A stretch of 64,000 nt of DNA from Alligator mississippiensis (Eukaryota; Chordata; Crocodylia; Alligatoridae): assembly GCF_030867095.1 (NCBI RefSeq), contig NC_081828.1, positions 219,201,978-219,265,977 on the forward strand, in the 5' to 3' direction. The notes beneath the pieces were generated by a model that saw nothing but the letters and a program-made list of their open reading frames with translations, had not been told where the DNA came from and made no database searches. This document shows positions 54,028 through 64,000 of the stretch, in pieces (the first letter of the stretch is position 1; every line of letters begins with the position of its first letter). A program made the position numbers and the translations under genes.

Positions 54028-54290
54028 AGGGGGTTTTTGAGCCTCCTTCAAAGGCGCTGGGTGCAGGCTAAAACCCGGGATGGGGACTGGGCTCCTGTTG
54101 GGACCAAGCCCACAGGGTCCTGGCTGGAGGGTCTGGCCCCTGCACTCAGGGTCAGCTTGACGCTGCACTGGGGCAGGAAGGGATTACCCCCTGCTCAGAC
54201 TGGTCTGCACTGGGGGGTTTTCCCTTCCTCTGCAGCGGGGGCACGGCCTGGGCCTGGGGTCTCTGCAGCATCTATGAGCCCCCTTTGCAG
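54028..54290 (+). repeat. Dispersed GC-rich repeat, copy 4
   Basis: Aligns with 52397-52680 over its whole length (CAGGGTCCTGGCTGGAGGGTC, GCACTGGGGCAGGAAGGGAT, GGGGTCTCTGCAGCA). Confidence 0.78.
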
Positions 54291-54432
54291 CAACAGGATG
54301 TTGGTGGCTGCAGCCCCCCTGCTTTCCCGTGGTGAGGGCGATGGCTGGGGCTGTCTGGGGTGACTGTAGTTTTGCTCAGAGGTTGGACATGGGGTTTGTC
54401 TGGGCTTGTGTGGACAGGGCTGATCCTGCCTT

Positions 54433-56632
54433 ATTCATAGATTCATAGATGTTAGGGTCAGAAGGGACCTCAATAGATCATCGAGTCCAACCCCCTGCAT
54501 GGGCAGGAAAGAGTGCTGGGTCTAGATGACCCCAGCTAGATACTCATCTAACCTCCTCTTGAAGACCCCCAGGGTAGGGGAGAGCACCACCTCCCTTGGG
54601 AGCCCGTTCCAGACCTTGGCCACTCGAACTGTGAAGAAGTTCTTCCTAATGTCCAGTCTAAATCTGCTCTCTGCTAGCTTGTGGCCATTGTTTCTTGTAA
54701 CCCCTGGGGGCGCCTTGGTGAATAAATCCTCACCAATTCCCTTCTGTGCCCCCGTGATGAACTTATAGGCAGCCACGAGGTCACCTCTCAGCCTGCTCTT
54801 GCGGAGGCTGAAAAGATCCAGTTTCTCTAGTCTCTCCTCGTAGGGCTTGGTCTGCAGGCCCTTGACCATACGAGTGGCCCTTCTCTGGACCCTCTCCAGG
54901 TTATCCGCATCCTTCTTGAAGTGCGGCGCCCAGAATTGCACGCAGTACTCCAACTGCGGTCTGACCAGCACCCGATAGAGGGGAAGTATCACCTCCTTGG
55001 ACCTATTCGTCATGCATCTGCTGATGCACGATAAAGTGCCATTGGCTTTTCTGATGGCTTCGTCACACTGCCGGCTCATGTTCATCTTGGAGTCCACTAC
55101 GACTCCAAGATCCCTTTCCACCTCTGTGCCACCCAGCAGGCCATTCCCTAGGCTGTAGGTGTGCTGGACATTTTTCCTCCCTAGGTGCAGCACTTTGCAT
55201 TTCTCCTTGTTGAACTGCATACTGGTGTTTTGTGCCCACTTGTCCAACCTGTCCAGGTCTGCCTGCAGCTGTTCCCTGCCCTCCGGCGTGTCCACTTCTC
55301 CCCATAGCTTTGTGTCATCTGCAAACTTGGACAGAGTACACTTCACTCCCTCATCCAAGTCGCTGATGAATATATTGAAGAGTATCGGTCCAAGGACCGA
55401 GCCCTGCGGGACCCCACTGCCCACACCCTTCCAGGTCGAGACCGACCCATCCACCACGACTCTCTGGGTGCGACCCTCTAGCCAATTCGCCACCCACCGG
55501 ACTGTGCAGTCATCCACATCACAGCCTCTTAGCTTGTTCACCAGTATGGGGTGGGATACCGTATCGAAGGCCTTCCTGAAGTCTAAGTATACGACATCCA
55601 CCCCTCCTCCTGTGTCCAGGCGTTTCGTAACCTGGTCATAAAAAGAGACTAGATTGGTCAGGCACGATCTGCCTGCCACGAACCCGTGCTGGTTTCCCCT
55701 CAGCATAATTTGTCTTGCCAGGCTCTCACAAATGTGAACCTTGATAATTTTTTCAAAGACTTTACCAAGGATGGAGGTGAGACTGACCGGCCTATAGTTG
55801 CCCGGGTCCTCCTTCCTCCCCTTCTTGAAAATGGGGACCACGTTAGCCCTTTTCCAGTCCTCCGGGACTTGGCCCGTGCACCACGAGTGTTCGAATATTC
55901 CCACCAGTGGCTCTGCAATGACGTCGGCCAGTGCCTTCAGCACCCTCGGATGGAGCCCATCCGGGCCTGCCGACTTAAAGGCATCCAGTTCTTCCAAGTG
56001 ACTCTGCACCATCTCAGGATCTACGCATGGCAGTCTGGCGCCTTGCTGCTGCCTCTCTACAACCCCAGTGAGAGACTTGTCGTGCCCCTCGCTTAGGAAC
56101 ACTGAGGCAAAGAACTCGTTGAGGAGTTCAGCCTTGTCCCCCCTGTCTGTCACCAATTGTTTCTGCCCATTTAGCAGGGGTCCTATTCCTCCCTGGGCCT
56201 TCCTTTTACTCCCAATATAGCTAAAAAACAATTTCTTGTTGTCCTTTACTTGGGATGCCATCCTCAGCTCCATGGTAGCTTTGGCCCGTCTAACTGCCTC
56301 CCTACAAGCACGAGCAGAGGAGGTATATTCGTCTTTGGTAATCTCTCCCCGTTTCCACTTTTTATATGCCCCCCCTTTTGGCCCGTAGGTTGCTCTGGAT
56401 TTCTCTGGTCAGCCAAGGAAGCCTCTTGGCCCCTTTCCCCCTTTTTTCCCACATCGGGATCGTCTCCCTCTGTGCCCAAAGGATCATTTCCTTAAGGCAC
56501 AGCCACCCTTCCTGGGCTCCCAACTCTTTAAAACACTTACTCTGCAGTGCGGCCTTGACTAATCACCTGAGTTCGTTGAGATCAGCTTTCCTAACATCTA
56601 GCACTTTCACTCTGCTAGTTACCTTTCCCGCT
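54433..56632 (-). mobile_element. CR1 LINE with a 583-codon open reverse transcriptase frame
   Basis: The minus-strand frame 54522-56273 runs uninterrupted from MELRMASQVKDNKK through [63 protein letters not shown] (catalytic FADD) to the terminal FKRRLDEYLAGVI. The 3' end has two copies of ATTCATAG. Upstream, 56274-56632 encodes the end of the endonuclease domain in an interrupted frame, so the element is 5'-truncated and cannot move by itself. The open RT implies a fairly recent insertion compared with the other CR1 copies here. No host function is implied. Confidence 0.95.
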
Positions 56633-56654
56633 CAACGTCTTATAATGCCTTAGG

Positions 56655-56712
56655 CAGGGCTTGGACTCGATAGGACCTCTGCAGCTCCCTGCCAGCCCCA
56701 CATCTCTGTGAC
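56655..56712 (+). mobile_element. CR1 tail remnant
   Basis: GGCAGGGCTTGGACTCGATAGG ... CATCTCTGTGAC resembles a diverged CR1 3' end on + , abutting the minus-strand CR1. Confidence 0.5.
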
Positions 56713-57065
56713 TTTAAGGAAGCAGATGCTACCAAAGAGGAAGGAAGGAGGCAGGCAAACCTCAGCCTGGAGCAGTTGGAGCCGGTGTCACAGGGGCCGG
56801 AGCCCCCGCTGCAAGACTGCTAACGTTCAATTATTTTCTTTTTTTTTATATTTTGGAAAACTTTTCAAGTACCAGGTCAAATTAGCCAGATCAAGTCCGA
56901 ATCCTGTGAATCGTTCGAAAACCTTAAGCTAACTTGCAATGACTGACTTCCAGCAGCTTTGGGAGCAGTCTTCTCCAGCCCTACAAGCCCAACCTGGCTG
57001 CAGGGCATTTCAAAGCAATGACAGTTTGCACTGGATTGGGCCCTGCAAGCCCAGTTTGGTGCCAT
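56713..57065. other. Non-coding DNA without recognised features
   Basis: Nothing assignable. It includes an A/T-rich TTTTTTTTATATTTT stretch near 56835. Confidence 0.4.
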
Positions 57066-57599
57066 TGTGGTAAAAATATAGCATAATCTATATTTTCCTG
57101 CTTTTATAATTGTTTCTGCATATTTTCATAATTGCTTTTGCTAAGGCATATATGCTAATGATAGATTTACGAGTAGCACAAAAACTCCTGCAGACAGAGC
57201 CAGGAACAGATGCAATAAATAACTCCTTACGAGAGATAAGAGAAGAGGGGCAGGGAAGATGCTGAGGTGGAGAAACCAGACCCTGACCGAAGGATGACCG
57301 TGAGGGGCTTAAGAACTGCCCCTGGGAGGGGATTTAAGATGTAAATGAGACATGTATGTAAACCGTCATAGAACATGTAACTGCTAGACATACGATGCAA
57401 GACGTAATGCTAAGTCTGCCAATAATTGCACGATACGTTGAAATCTATTGTTTACCTTGGCTATAAAAAGAAGTTTCAGACCCAGTTTGTTGTCGACCCT
57501 GATCTGAGTGGCTCAACTCCTAGGTCGGTCTGTTTGCAAACAATAAATCTGAAATTGGACCTATCCTGTGTGTGACTCTCTCCTGGGGTGGATTGGACA
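57066..57599 (+). mobile_element. Probable solo LTR
   Basis: TGTGGTAAAAATATAGC ... TGGATTGGACA with TATA box CTATAAAAAG (57461-57470), AATAAA (57542-57547) 80 bp on, and a GT-rich stretch after it. This is the textbook order of an LTR on +. No target duplication could be confirmed. Confidence 0.6.
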
Positions 57600-58420
57600 A
57601 GCCTCCAGGGGCACGAAACTAGCCGTTTGTACAACACCATGGACAAGCCCCATCCAGCAGCAGCTGCAAAATTGAGAGAGAAATCCTGGTACCCACTGCA
57701 TGAGCCAGGCCCTGCACGAAGGACTACAATTCCCAGGCATGCCCAGAGGAGAGCCGCAGCCGGACTCCAGCCCAGCTGCATCCTGCCCTTCCCCAGCCCA
57801 CTCTTTGTGGCTGAAGCTTGAACCCAGCATTTACCTGCTCTGGGACCAGCCTTGCCTGTCTCACCCAGGCACAGCCCCACGTGTGCCTGCTGCCTGGGCT
57901 CCTTCCCTGGGTACCGCACCCCTGGGCGAGCGCCATACTGACCGTGCAAACTAGGACATGGCTGCTGGGAGCACGGGGGATGCTGGAGAGGACTCAGCCT
58001 CCCACCCCCAGGAGAGTGCCCCTTATCCCCCCTTTTGCTGCTGAGAAACCGGAGGAAGGCAAAGCAGAGAGATGCCTGGAGGGTCCCAGCACAGGTAGGG
58101 ATGATCTCTGGGGATTAGGGCACAAAGCAGCTGCCACTCAAGTCATTGGGTCTGGCTGCAGAGGTGTCCTCTGTGTGCATGGCAATGAGCTGATCGCTCC
58201 AGGCTTCTCCATCCTGCAGCCAGGGTCCTGTCTTGCAAGAACATAAGTGACACGTTATCTTCCCCCCCCAGCACCGGGGCAGGCGGCATCCAGAGCCCTG
58301 GAGAAACTGCTCCTATGTCGCTGCCTTGATCAGCCCTCAGTTCAATAAAGCCTGCAAGCTGCCACATGCAGCAAGGAGGATGCTGTTTAAATGCCTGCTG
58401 CTGGTGGAGAGCCACAGCTG
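57600..58420. other. Non-coding DNA with a ZNF143-type motif
   Basis: ACTACAATTCCCAGGCATGC (57723-57742) is close to the ZNF143/SBS consensus, but no transcription unit is seen near it. Otherwise no gene is recognised. Confidence 0.55.
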
Positions 58421-58920
58421 TGTCGTGGAAACACACGCAGCATACTTTTGGGTCAGGTCAGCAGAAGCTTTTATTCAAAAGAAACTACAGCTGTAGGGGG
58501 GACTCCAAAGTGACATAGATTTCCCAAGCACTTGGAAGGGGTTCCCCCCAAGAGCAAAATCAGGAGGCTTACATACTTCTTAACAGTCGCTTACAACTCA
58601 CGTGATCATATAGTGAAATTAGCTAGAAAAGCAGCTATAAACATGACTTCATTACTTCTTTGCTGTAATCAGGATGGGAACTTATGGAGGAGGCGAGGTT
58701 AGTTCACAAACCTCCTTCTTGCACTTGGAAATCAGAGTTGTACATACTTTTTGCTATCTTCAAGGCCGCGGTGAGCGAAGCAGCTGCAGAGGAGTTACAA
58801 AGAACAAACACTTTCCCTTATCTGTTCTACTGTACCGAGCCAGCAATTCTCCACAAAGCGGTTATGTCATCTTATAACTCAAATGATCAAAGTTTAAGGC
58901 ATTTATTTTTTCTGATTCCA
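58421..58920 (-). mobile_element. 3' LTR of the retroviral fossil
   Basis: Read on minus: TGGAATCAG at 58920 directly after the polypurine tract, AATAAA (within TTTGAATAAAAGC near 58470), and end TTCCACGACA at 58421. About 500 bp. Confidence 0.78.
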
Positions 58921-58958
58921 CGGTCCCCCCTTTGAGACTATTTATTCTCACTTTAGCC

Positions 58959-60461
58959 TTAAACTTCCATTCTCATGAGCCCCTCTATTTCATCATGCAG
59001 CCTTTCATGTTTTCTTTCAATCCACTCACACTTTTGTAACACCATTATTCTAGACTCTGCCGTGGGCTTTCTTGCCTTGCTAAAGCTTCCCCTGCTGGCT
59101 TTCACGCAGCAGAGGACCAGTTGCATTAAGACATAGAACATTATCAGAACTATCAAGACAAACAATATTCCATACAGGATTTTCTTGCCAAGGGCCCCGA
59201 AATCTGGGAGCCAGGAGGTTAGCCAAGACCACATTTCTTCTAGACCCCAGTCAGTATTTCTTGAGGCCACTTGATGTAGGACCCTTAACTGATTTCGAAC
59301 TTTACAAATGTTGGTTTCTATTCGCATGTCCTGATTGACATAGACACCACAGGTGGAGTTTACTAAGGCACACACTGCTGCCTGGGATACCAATAGGTAA
59401 TCTAGGGCTATGCGGTGTTGTATAGTTACTTGTGAGATCTGGGGGATCTCTTCTTGCAGAGCCTGCATTGCATCCGCAGTGGCATTTCCCATAGCTTCCA
59501 TTGTGGCTGAAATGTTAATTATGGCTAGTTCCAATTCTCTTACCCCAAGCCACGGTATGAAGGGTCTCACAAATTGGTGGAACCCTGTGTTTCTGGTAGC
59601 TAAGGGGTTAACCGCCCTTTTCACGTGATGGTTGAAATTCTTTACTTGTTCCAGATATATTGCACTATGCATTTCGAAACCAGGGATAACACGTCCAAGA
59701 GTGCATTCCCCCACCCAATTCCAGGGCAAGATTTTATGAGCCTTGTTTCGGCAGAGCCAGTAAAGTGGGGCAGAAAAGGTACTCAAATCTAAACAGGTGT
59801 TGTGCCCTATCCGGCACTTTCGATTGACATGCATCGTATAGGACGGACCACGTTGGGCTGCTATCCTGCTGGACCGAGATATATTACAAGAAGTAAAATT
59901 GGAGTGAATGTAAAATTCTGATCTGTTTGCAATGAGAGCAACATGAGGTTCCTTAGAAAAGTTGTAGACCATGAATCCTGTACAATTGAGAGAGAGTACG
60001 TTACCCAACAGGATTCCACTGGTGCTACTAGGGCTATAATCCAGAGTAGTTAGGCAATGAGGATAGTATCCTACAGGTGTGGCTTTATTATAAGCTCCGG
60101 TGTTGTTGGATCTGTAACAGAAAGGCGCCTCTACTCTTGGGGAGATTATCCAGTTAGCAGGGGCGGCCCTCCATTCCTTAGGAGCGGACCGATGGGCAGC
60201 TAACGAGTAGTGTCTAAAGAAGCCACCGTTTATTTTTCCCCATTGCTGGAGGGATATTGGCACTCCGATCACTGGGATTCCTTGGTGTAGGTGCGCTGGG
60301 CTGTGAGAGCGTATCCAGCAGTCACTTTTATTTCCAGCTTGAGCCACTGTACGGGAGATCTGCAAGTACACATTTTCCTCCCACCCCCCTTGGGTGATAC
60401 TGAGATACCCAGGTGTGATGTATAAGGATATCAGTGCCATTTTTAGAAAGAGGAGGGACAA
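58959..60461 (-). mobile_element. Retroviral envelope region of the fossil
   Basis: An open frame of 500 codons with the organisation of a class I envelope. It has a surface-subunit part with several N-glycosylation sites, a basic HVKR cleavage-like motif near residue 280, a TM ectodomain with a CX6C motif (CALVNSTC), a hydrophobic membrane anchor near 430-455 (ILYGILFVLIVLIMFYVLMQLVLCC) and a cytoplasmic tail of about 45 residues. It is kept open while the rest of the element is decayed. That is suggestive but not proof of retention; youth of the insertion is the simpler explanation. Confidence 0.85.
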
Positions 60462-61985
60462 AGAATTTCAACAACAAACAACCAGCACCAGTAAGAAAAA
60501 GAACACGACCAGCCAAACCCAGGATGGCAGCTAAAGTTTTTCTTCATCCTCTGGGTTCAGGTTACCTAAAGGACTGATAACGTCAGCTCTTGGTCTTGAT
60601 CGAGGTGGTGATCTTCCGAGTGGGAGCATTCACTTTCTTCAAGGCCGGAGGTGATATCTTCGTTCTTCAACTGATGAATCCGGCTGGGCTGAGGTGCTGG
60701 GTTCAGGGGAGAGGTTACTAGCACTTGCACCCTGACGCGCCTCACTTGCCTGAGTGAGGTCCTGAGGGTCTTTGTCCTTGGCCTCAGGGAAAGGTCCCAA
60801 CCTTGGTTGGAATTCAGCTGCTTCGGGGTCCAATGGAGGCGATACCTTCTTGCAGTGTGAGGCGTGAGTCCACGTTTGGGGACCTTGGCAACAAACAGCA
60901 GAATTAGTGGTCAGAAGTACCTGGAAAGGTCCCTTCCATCTGGGGTGAAGTGCGTTTTTCCATTGATAGACCTTTACGTAGACCCAATCTCCTGGTTCAA
61001 GGTTGTGACAGGTGGTTGAGGTAAGGCTTCTTGGACCTGTGAATGAACAGACCTGGCATACTTCATTAATGCCTTGCAATAATTTAGTACAGTTTCATCA
61101 GTTAATTGTAGGTCTGTTTGGTGAGGGGCAACAGGTGGTATGGCTGGCATCCTCATGGGTCGCGCCATGAGTATTTCATAAGGGGTTAGGCCATGTTTTC
61201 TGTTAACAGTGTTTCTAATGTGCATAAGAGCAATGGGCAGCGCATTGGGCCATTTGAGGCCTGTTTCAGCACAAATCTTCGAAATGCGCGTTTTCAATTC
61301 AGAGTTTTTACGTTCTACAGCACCACTCGATTGTGGATGATAACTGCAGCGCAGGTGTTGCTGTATGTTGAGTGCTTGGCAGATGTTTTTTACTATCTGT
61401 CCTGTGAAATGGGTGCCGCGGTCGCTATCTATTGTGAGGGGCAATCCAAATCTAGGGATGAATTCTTTGAGCAATTTCTTTGCTACAGTGATGGAATCAG
61501 CATGTGCGCACGGGTAGGTTGCTACCCATCCAGAGAGCACATCAATAATAGCAAGCATGTACTCATAAGAACAGCACTTAGGTAGCTGCACAAAATCAAT
61601 TTGCAGATTTACAAACGGTCCCCATGGAGGGGGATGGGCTGCGGGTGTCGTTTTTACCTGTTGCCCAATGTTGTGAGCTAAACAGATGGGACAGGGGCTA
61701 CAGTACTGTTGTGCCATGGAAGGAAAATTTGGGGCAAACCAATTTCTTTGTACTGTAGCAATCATCCCCCCTTTGCTCGTGTGGGCCACAGAATGGGTTA
61801 AATGAGCAAGATGTGGCAAAAGCTCTCTAGGCGCCACCAGGCAGCCGTCCGGGGAGCGCCAGAGAGAGTCGGGGTGCAGTGAACATCCTGCACGCAGCCA
61901 GCCAGCTATCTCCTTTTGGGGGGCTTGATTTTGAAGAAGGGCCAGACTTGAAAGGCTAGCCAAAGGAGACTGGTCTGCTGCAAAA

Positions 61986-62522
61986 CAAACAAGAACAGAG
62001 TTAGGAGCCCATGGGCCAGAAAGGGATGGTGACTGTTGAATTTCTGATGGAACTCAATCAGAGATTGCAGGTTCTCAGTCCAAGTGATGAAGATGTCATC
62101 GATGTATCTTAAGTATAGGTGGGGGCACATTTCTCACGGGAGGGCCACTCTCTCTCCAATCTCTCAGTCCTGATCCTCAAGGGAAACTTACACAACACTG
62201 CCCAGAGACGAGCCTATGAGCTCCATTTCATCAACCTGCTGGATACTAGAGATCAGGGACTGAACATAGACATTGGATTTTTTGGTACATTATAATCTGC
62301 CTAGCAACTGACTCCCCCGCCCAGCCCAGCCCAGCCCAGCCCAGCCCAGCCCCTGGCTTCTTCACTTTTCATCCCATGCAGGAAGAGCACACACCGACTG
62401 CTGAAGCTTCCTTAGCCTGACAAAGGGTTTTTGAACCCAAAATCTTGCTTAATAACTATTCTCCAACCATTTGGGTTGGTCTAATAAAAGATATCAAATT
62501 CACCCAAGGAACCTTGTCTAAC
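61986..62522. mobile_element. Penelope-like element, rearranged fragment
   Basis: Minus strand 62130 down to about 62000 encodes a RYIDDIFITW RT core (the YxDD box of Penelope-like RTs) followed by LIEFHQKFNSHHP. On +, 62150-62280 encodes ILKGNL..RRAYELHFINLLDTRDQGLNI, a part that lies downstream of the RT core. The terminal GGTTGGTCTAATAAAAGATATC block (62473-62494) follows on +. The two coding pieces point away from one another, so the copy has a 5' inversion. A (CCCAG)n array sits inside it. Confidence 0.75.
62318..62352. repeat. (CCCAG)n short tandem repeat
   Basis: Six to seven units of the pentanucleotide within the Penelope-like fragment. Confidence 0.9.
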
Positions 62523-63198
62523 ACAGTAGCAGTCGGCTCTTAGCACCTGGGAAACTGCAGATCAACCAAGGGAAGAAATCAATAGGAGACAATGTAGCAA
62601 TCGCAAATTCTCTAAACCTCACTGATCAAGGGCTAGAAGCCCTGGTCTGAGTTAATCAATGCTGGGGACCAACTTTTGGGCTGAATATCTCCAGATGGAC
62701 CGCTCCCAGAGCCCTATTCAAAATTCATCAACGGACTCCCAAACCTGCACGTACATGCGGACGACCCCGGGGGCTGACAGATGCCGTCCAGTAGCCACCA
62801 AGGGGGAAATCCCATGAGGATCAACGACCCCTGGATCGGGCAAGCCTGAAAACTGGGGAGTCACCAAAGTCTGCCAAGGACAGATAAAAAGCAGTGAAAA
62901 GTGATCCTCAGGGGCACCCTCTTCATCTCCAACTCGACCAGCACCCGACCTGTCCAGCCAGAAGGACCAGCCGGCGACCCCCTTCTGGAGAATAACACCA
63001 CGACTGGCCATCGACGGCAGACTCCAGCGCCTGTGGGATAGGTATACCTGACTCTTGTATCTCACTAGTGTGTGTGTGTGTGTGTATGTGTATGCGGGGA
63101 CCAGCCCCAAGGTTTATGATTTGACTTCATTACAGTGTTTCAATCTGCCTAATAAACCAGAATTTTAAGGATCCTGAGTTGGACATTTGTAGCCAACA
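62523..63198 (+). mobile_element. LTR fragment, third copy of the family in the gypsy fossil
   Basis: Matches 11570-12271 in the same orientation, ending TTTGTAGCCAACA at 63198 after AATAAA (63150-63155). Its first part is missing; it abuts the Penelope-like fragment. A (TG)n stretch lies at 63069-63086. Confidence 0.82.
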
Positions 63199-64000
63199 CC
63201 TGAGCCTGGCATTGAAAGGGCTGTCCCCCTACCTCCAAACCACCAAACATCCTGCTGCTGAGTCCCTCTGCCCAAAAGAGAGCCCCAGCAGGATCACATC
63301 CCATCTCCCCTGGCAGCAGCCTGTGGCTACACCTCATCCATCATGGGGAAGCCTTCACGTGCTCCCGTTGTGCTCTGGGATCTGTAGTTGTTCCCTCTTA
63401 AGGGACAAGCAGTGTAAGAGCAACGCTGTCACTGCGATGGTCCAGAAATGATGCAAGAGGAAAGCATGTCTCAGGATGATCTCTGTCGCTGAGATATAGA
63501 CATTCAAATGCAAGGTCTTCTTCCTTGGGTCTCTCGGGGATGAGCTGGCTCCCGTGTGATCTTACGCTGGCTGTAGCAGCCCAGAGTGCAGTGCAGATGC
63601 TGGCTGCTGGAGCATCAGCCCTGGCACAGTCACTGGTTTCTTGCACGTGTCTGTGTGTAGAGGACTCAGCCCAAGCAGACTGGATTTCAGAACCGCTGCT
63701 TTGGTCAGATGCGGCTCTTCCCTTCACTTTTCCACCCTGGACTGAGCCATTTGCAAAATTTCCACCCCATCCTTGCTGACGCTGCAGGCTCTCACTGTCT
63801 CCACCCACCCCGGCTCCCTCCCTTCTCCTGCCCTCTCTGCCCTGACTTGCTGGAGCCTGTCAGGACTTTCTTCTGGCTTGACTTTCCTTCCGCCAGCGCC
63901 TTCCACCAATCAGTGCTCTGGCCCCTGCTCCTCCTGGCCTCTCCCAAGCTCAGACCTGCCTCATTCAGTTGCATTGCTTTGCAAAAAAGCTGCGGAGAAG
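63199..64000. other. Non-coding DNA without recognised features
   Basis: No gene, RNA or named repeat could be supported to the end of the window. Confidence 0.4.

Larger units (their letters stand above)
58421..61985 (-). mobile_element. Endogenous retrovirus fossil (class I, gamma/epsilon-like), 3' half
   Basis: Minus-strand order: integrase (60974-61963, with zinc-binding H-H-C-C residues and a DDE core, then a WKGPFQVLL stretch in the C-terminal part), env (58959-60461), polypurine tract AAAGGGGGGACCG and 3' LTR (58421-58920). gag, protease, RT and the 5' LTR are absent. The 5' edge joins a Penelope-like fragment near 61985. The element as a whole is broken, with at least a few breaks besides the truncation. 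The env part is long and open. Age is uncertain: without two LTRs it cannot be dated from this window. Confidence 0.88.

Noticed and set aside
1-64000. CRISPR arrays, operons, bacterial-type origins or ribosome binding sites
   Set aside because: Not expected and not seen; the regular repeats are vertebrate microsatellites.

Overview
The window looks like vertebrate nuclear DNA, most likely from a crocodilian; turtle or another sauropsid is possible. The reasons are many CR1 LINEs with sauropsid-type 3' tails, Penelope-like fragments, Ty3/gypsy and retroviral fossils, solo LTRs, GATA microsatellites, and intron-bearing genes. There are no operons. Most long reading frames here are GC-rich shadows without gene character.

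The real genes are of two kinds. (1) Small nuclear RNA genes. There are two tandem U5 snRNA genes (6954-7071 and 8855-8972, both +), each with an octamer/ZNF143-type distal element, a proximal element and a 3' box. Two identical, oppositely oriented U1 snRNA genes (14083-14246 on - and 35775-35938 on +) sit in the arms of a palindrome. Each arm also carries two degraded U1-like copies. (2) Two complete six-exon TMEM176-family four-pass membrane protein genes in tandem on + (coding 43315-46374 and 48782-51809). Stray pieces of the same family lie far upstream: a first-exon pseudogene at 9667-9813 and a last-exon copy at 26208-26312.

Layout. 1-6.2 kb: old repeats, a CR1 split by a solo LTR. 6.2-10.2 kb: U5 pair and a degraded copy of the TMEM176 5' region. 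10.5-11.27 kb: a third, shorter copy of the U1-upstream DNA. 11.27-23.55 kb and 26.46-38.75 kb: two arms of a ~12.3 kb inverted repeat around a 2.9 kb spacer (centre near 25.01 kb). 37.3-42.07 kb: a Ty3/gypsy fossil whose integrase lies before its reverse transcriptase; the right arm ends inside an LTR nested in it. 42.3-52.0 kb: the TMEM176 pair. 52-64 kb: dispersed repeats, a CR1 with a 583-codon open frame, LTRs, a retroviral fossil with a long env frame (58421 to about 61985, -), a Penelope-like fragment and another LTR copy.

Reading the joins suggests the right arm is the older copy. Elements that run on across both edges of the right arm (an LTR in the gypsy fossil outside, a TMEM176 3' end inside) are cut off at the edges of the left arm. 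Arm divergence is uneven: a CpG-rich core near 20.7-21.8 / 28.2-29.3 kb is almost identical, while the CR1 parts differ clearly. This fits local gene conversion or selection. The most notable content is this palindromic U1 locus beside U5 genes, with nested inverted units and a U1 variant that keeps its stems but differs in the U1-70K and U1A binding loops.
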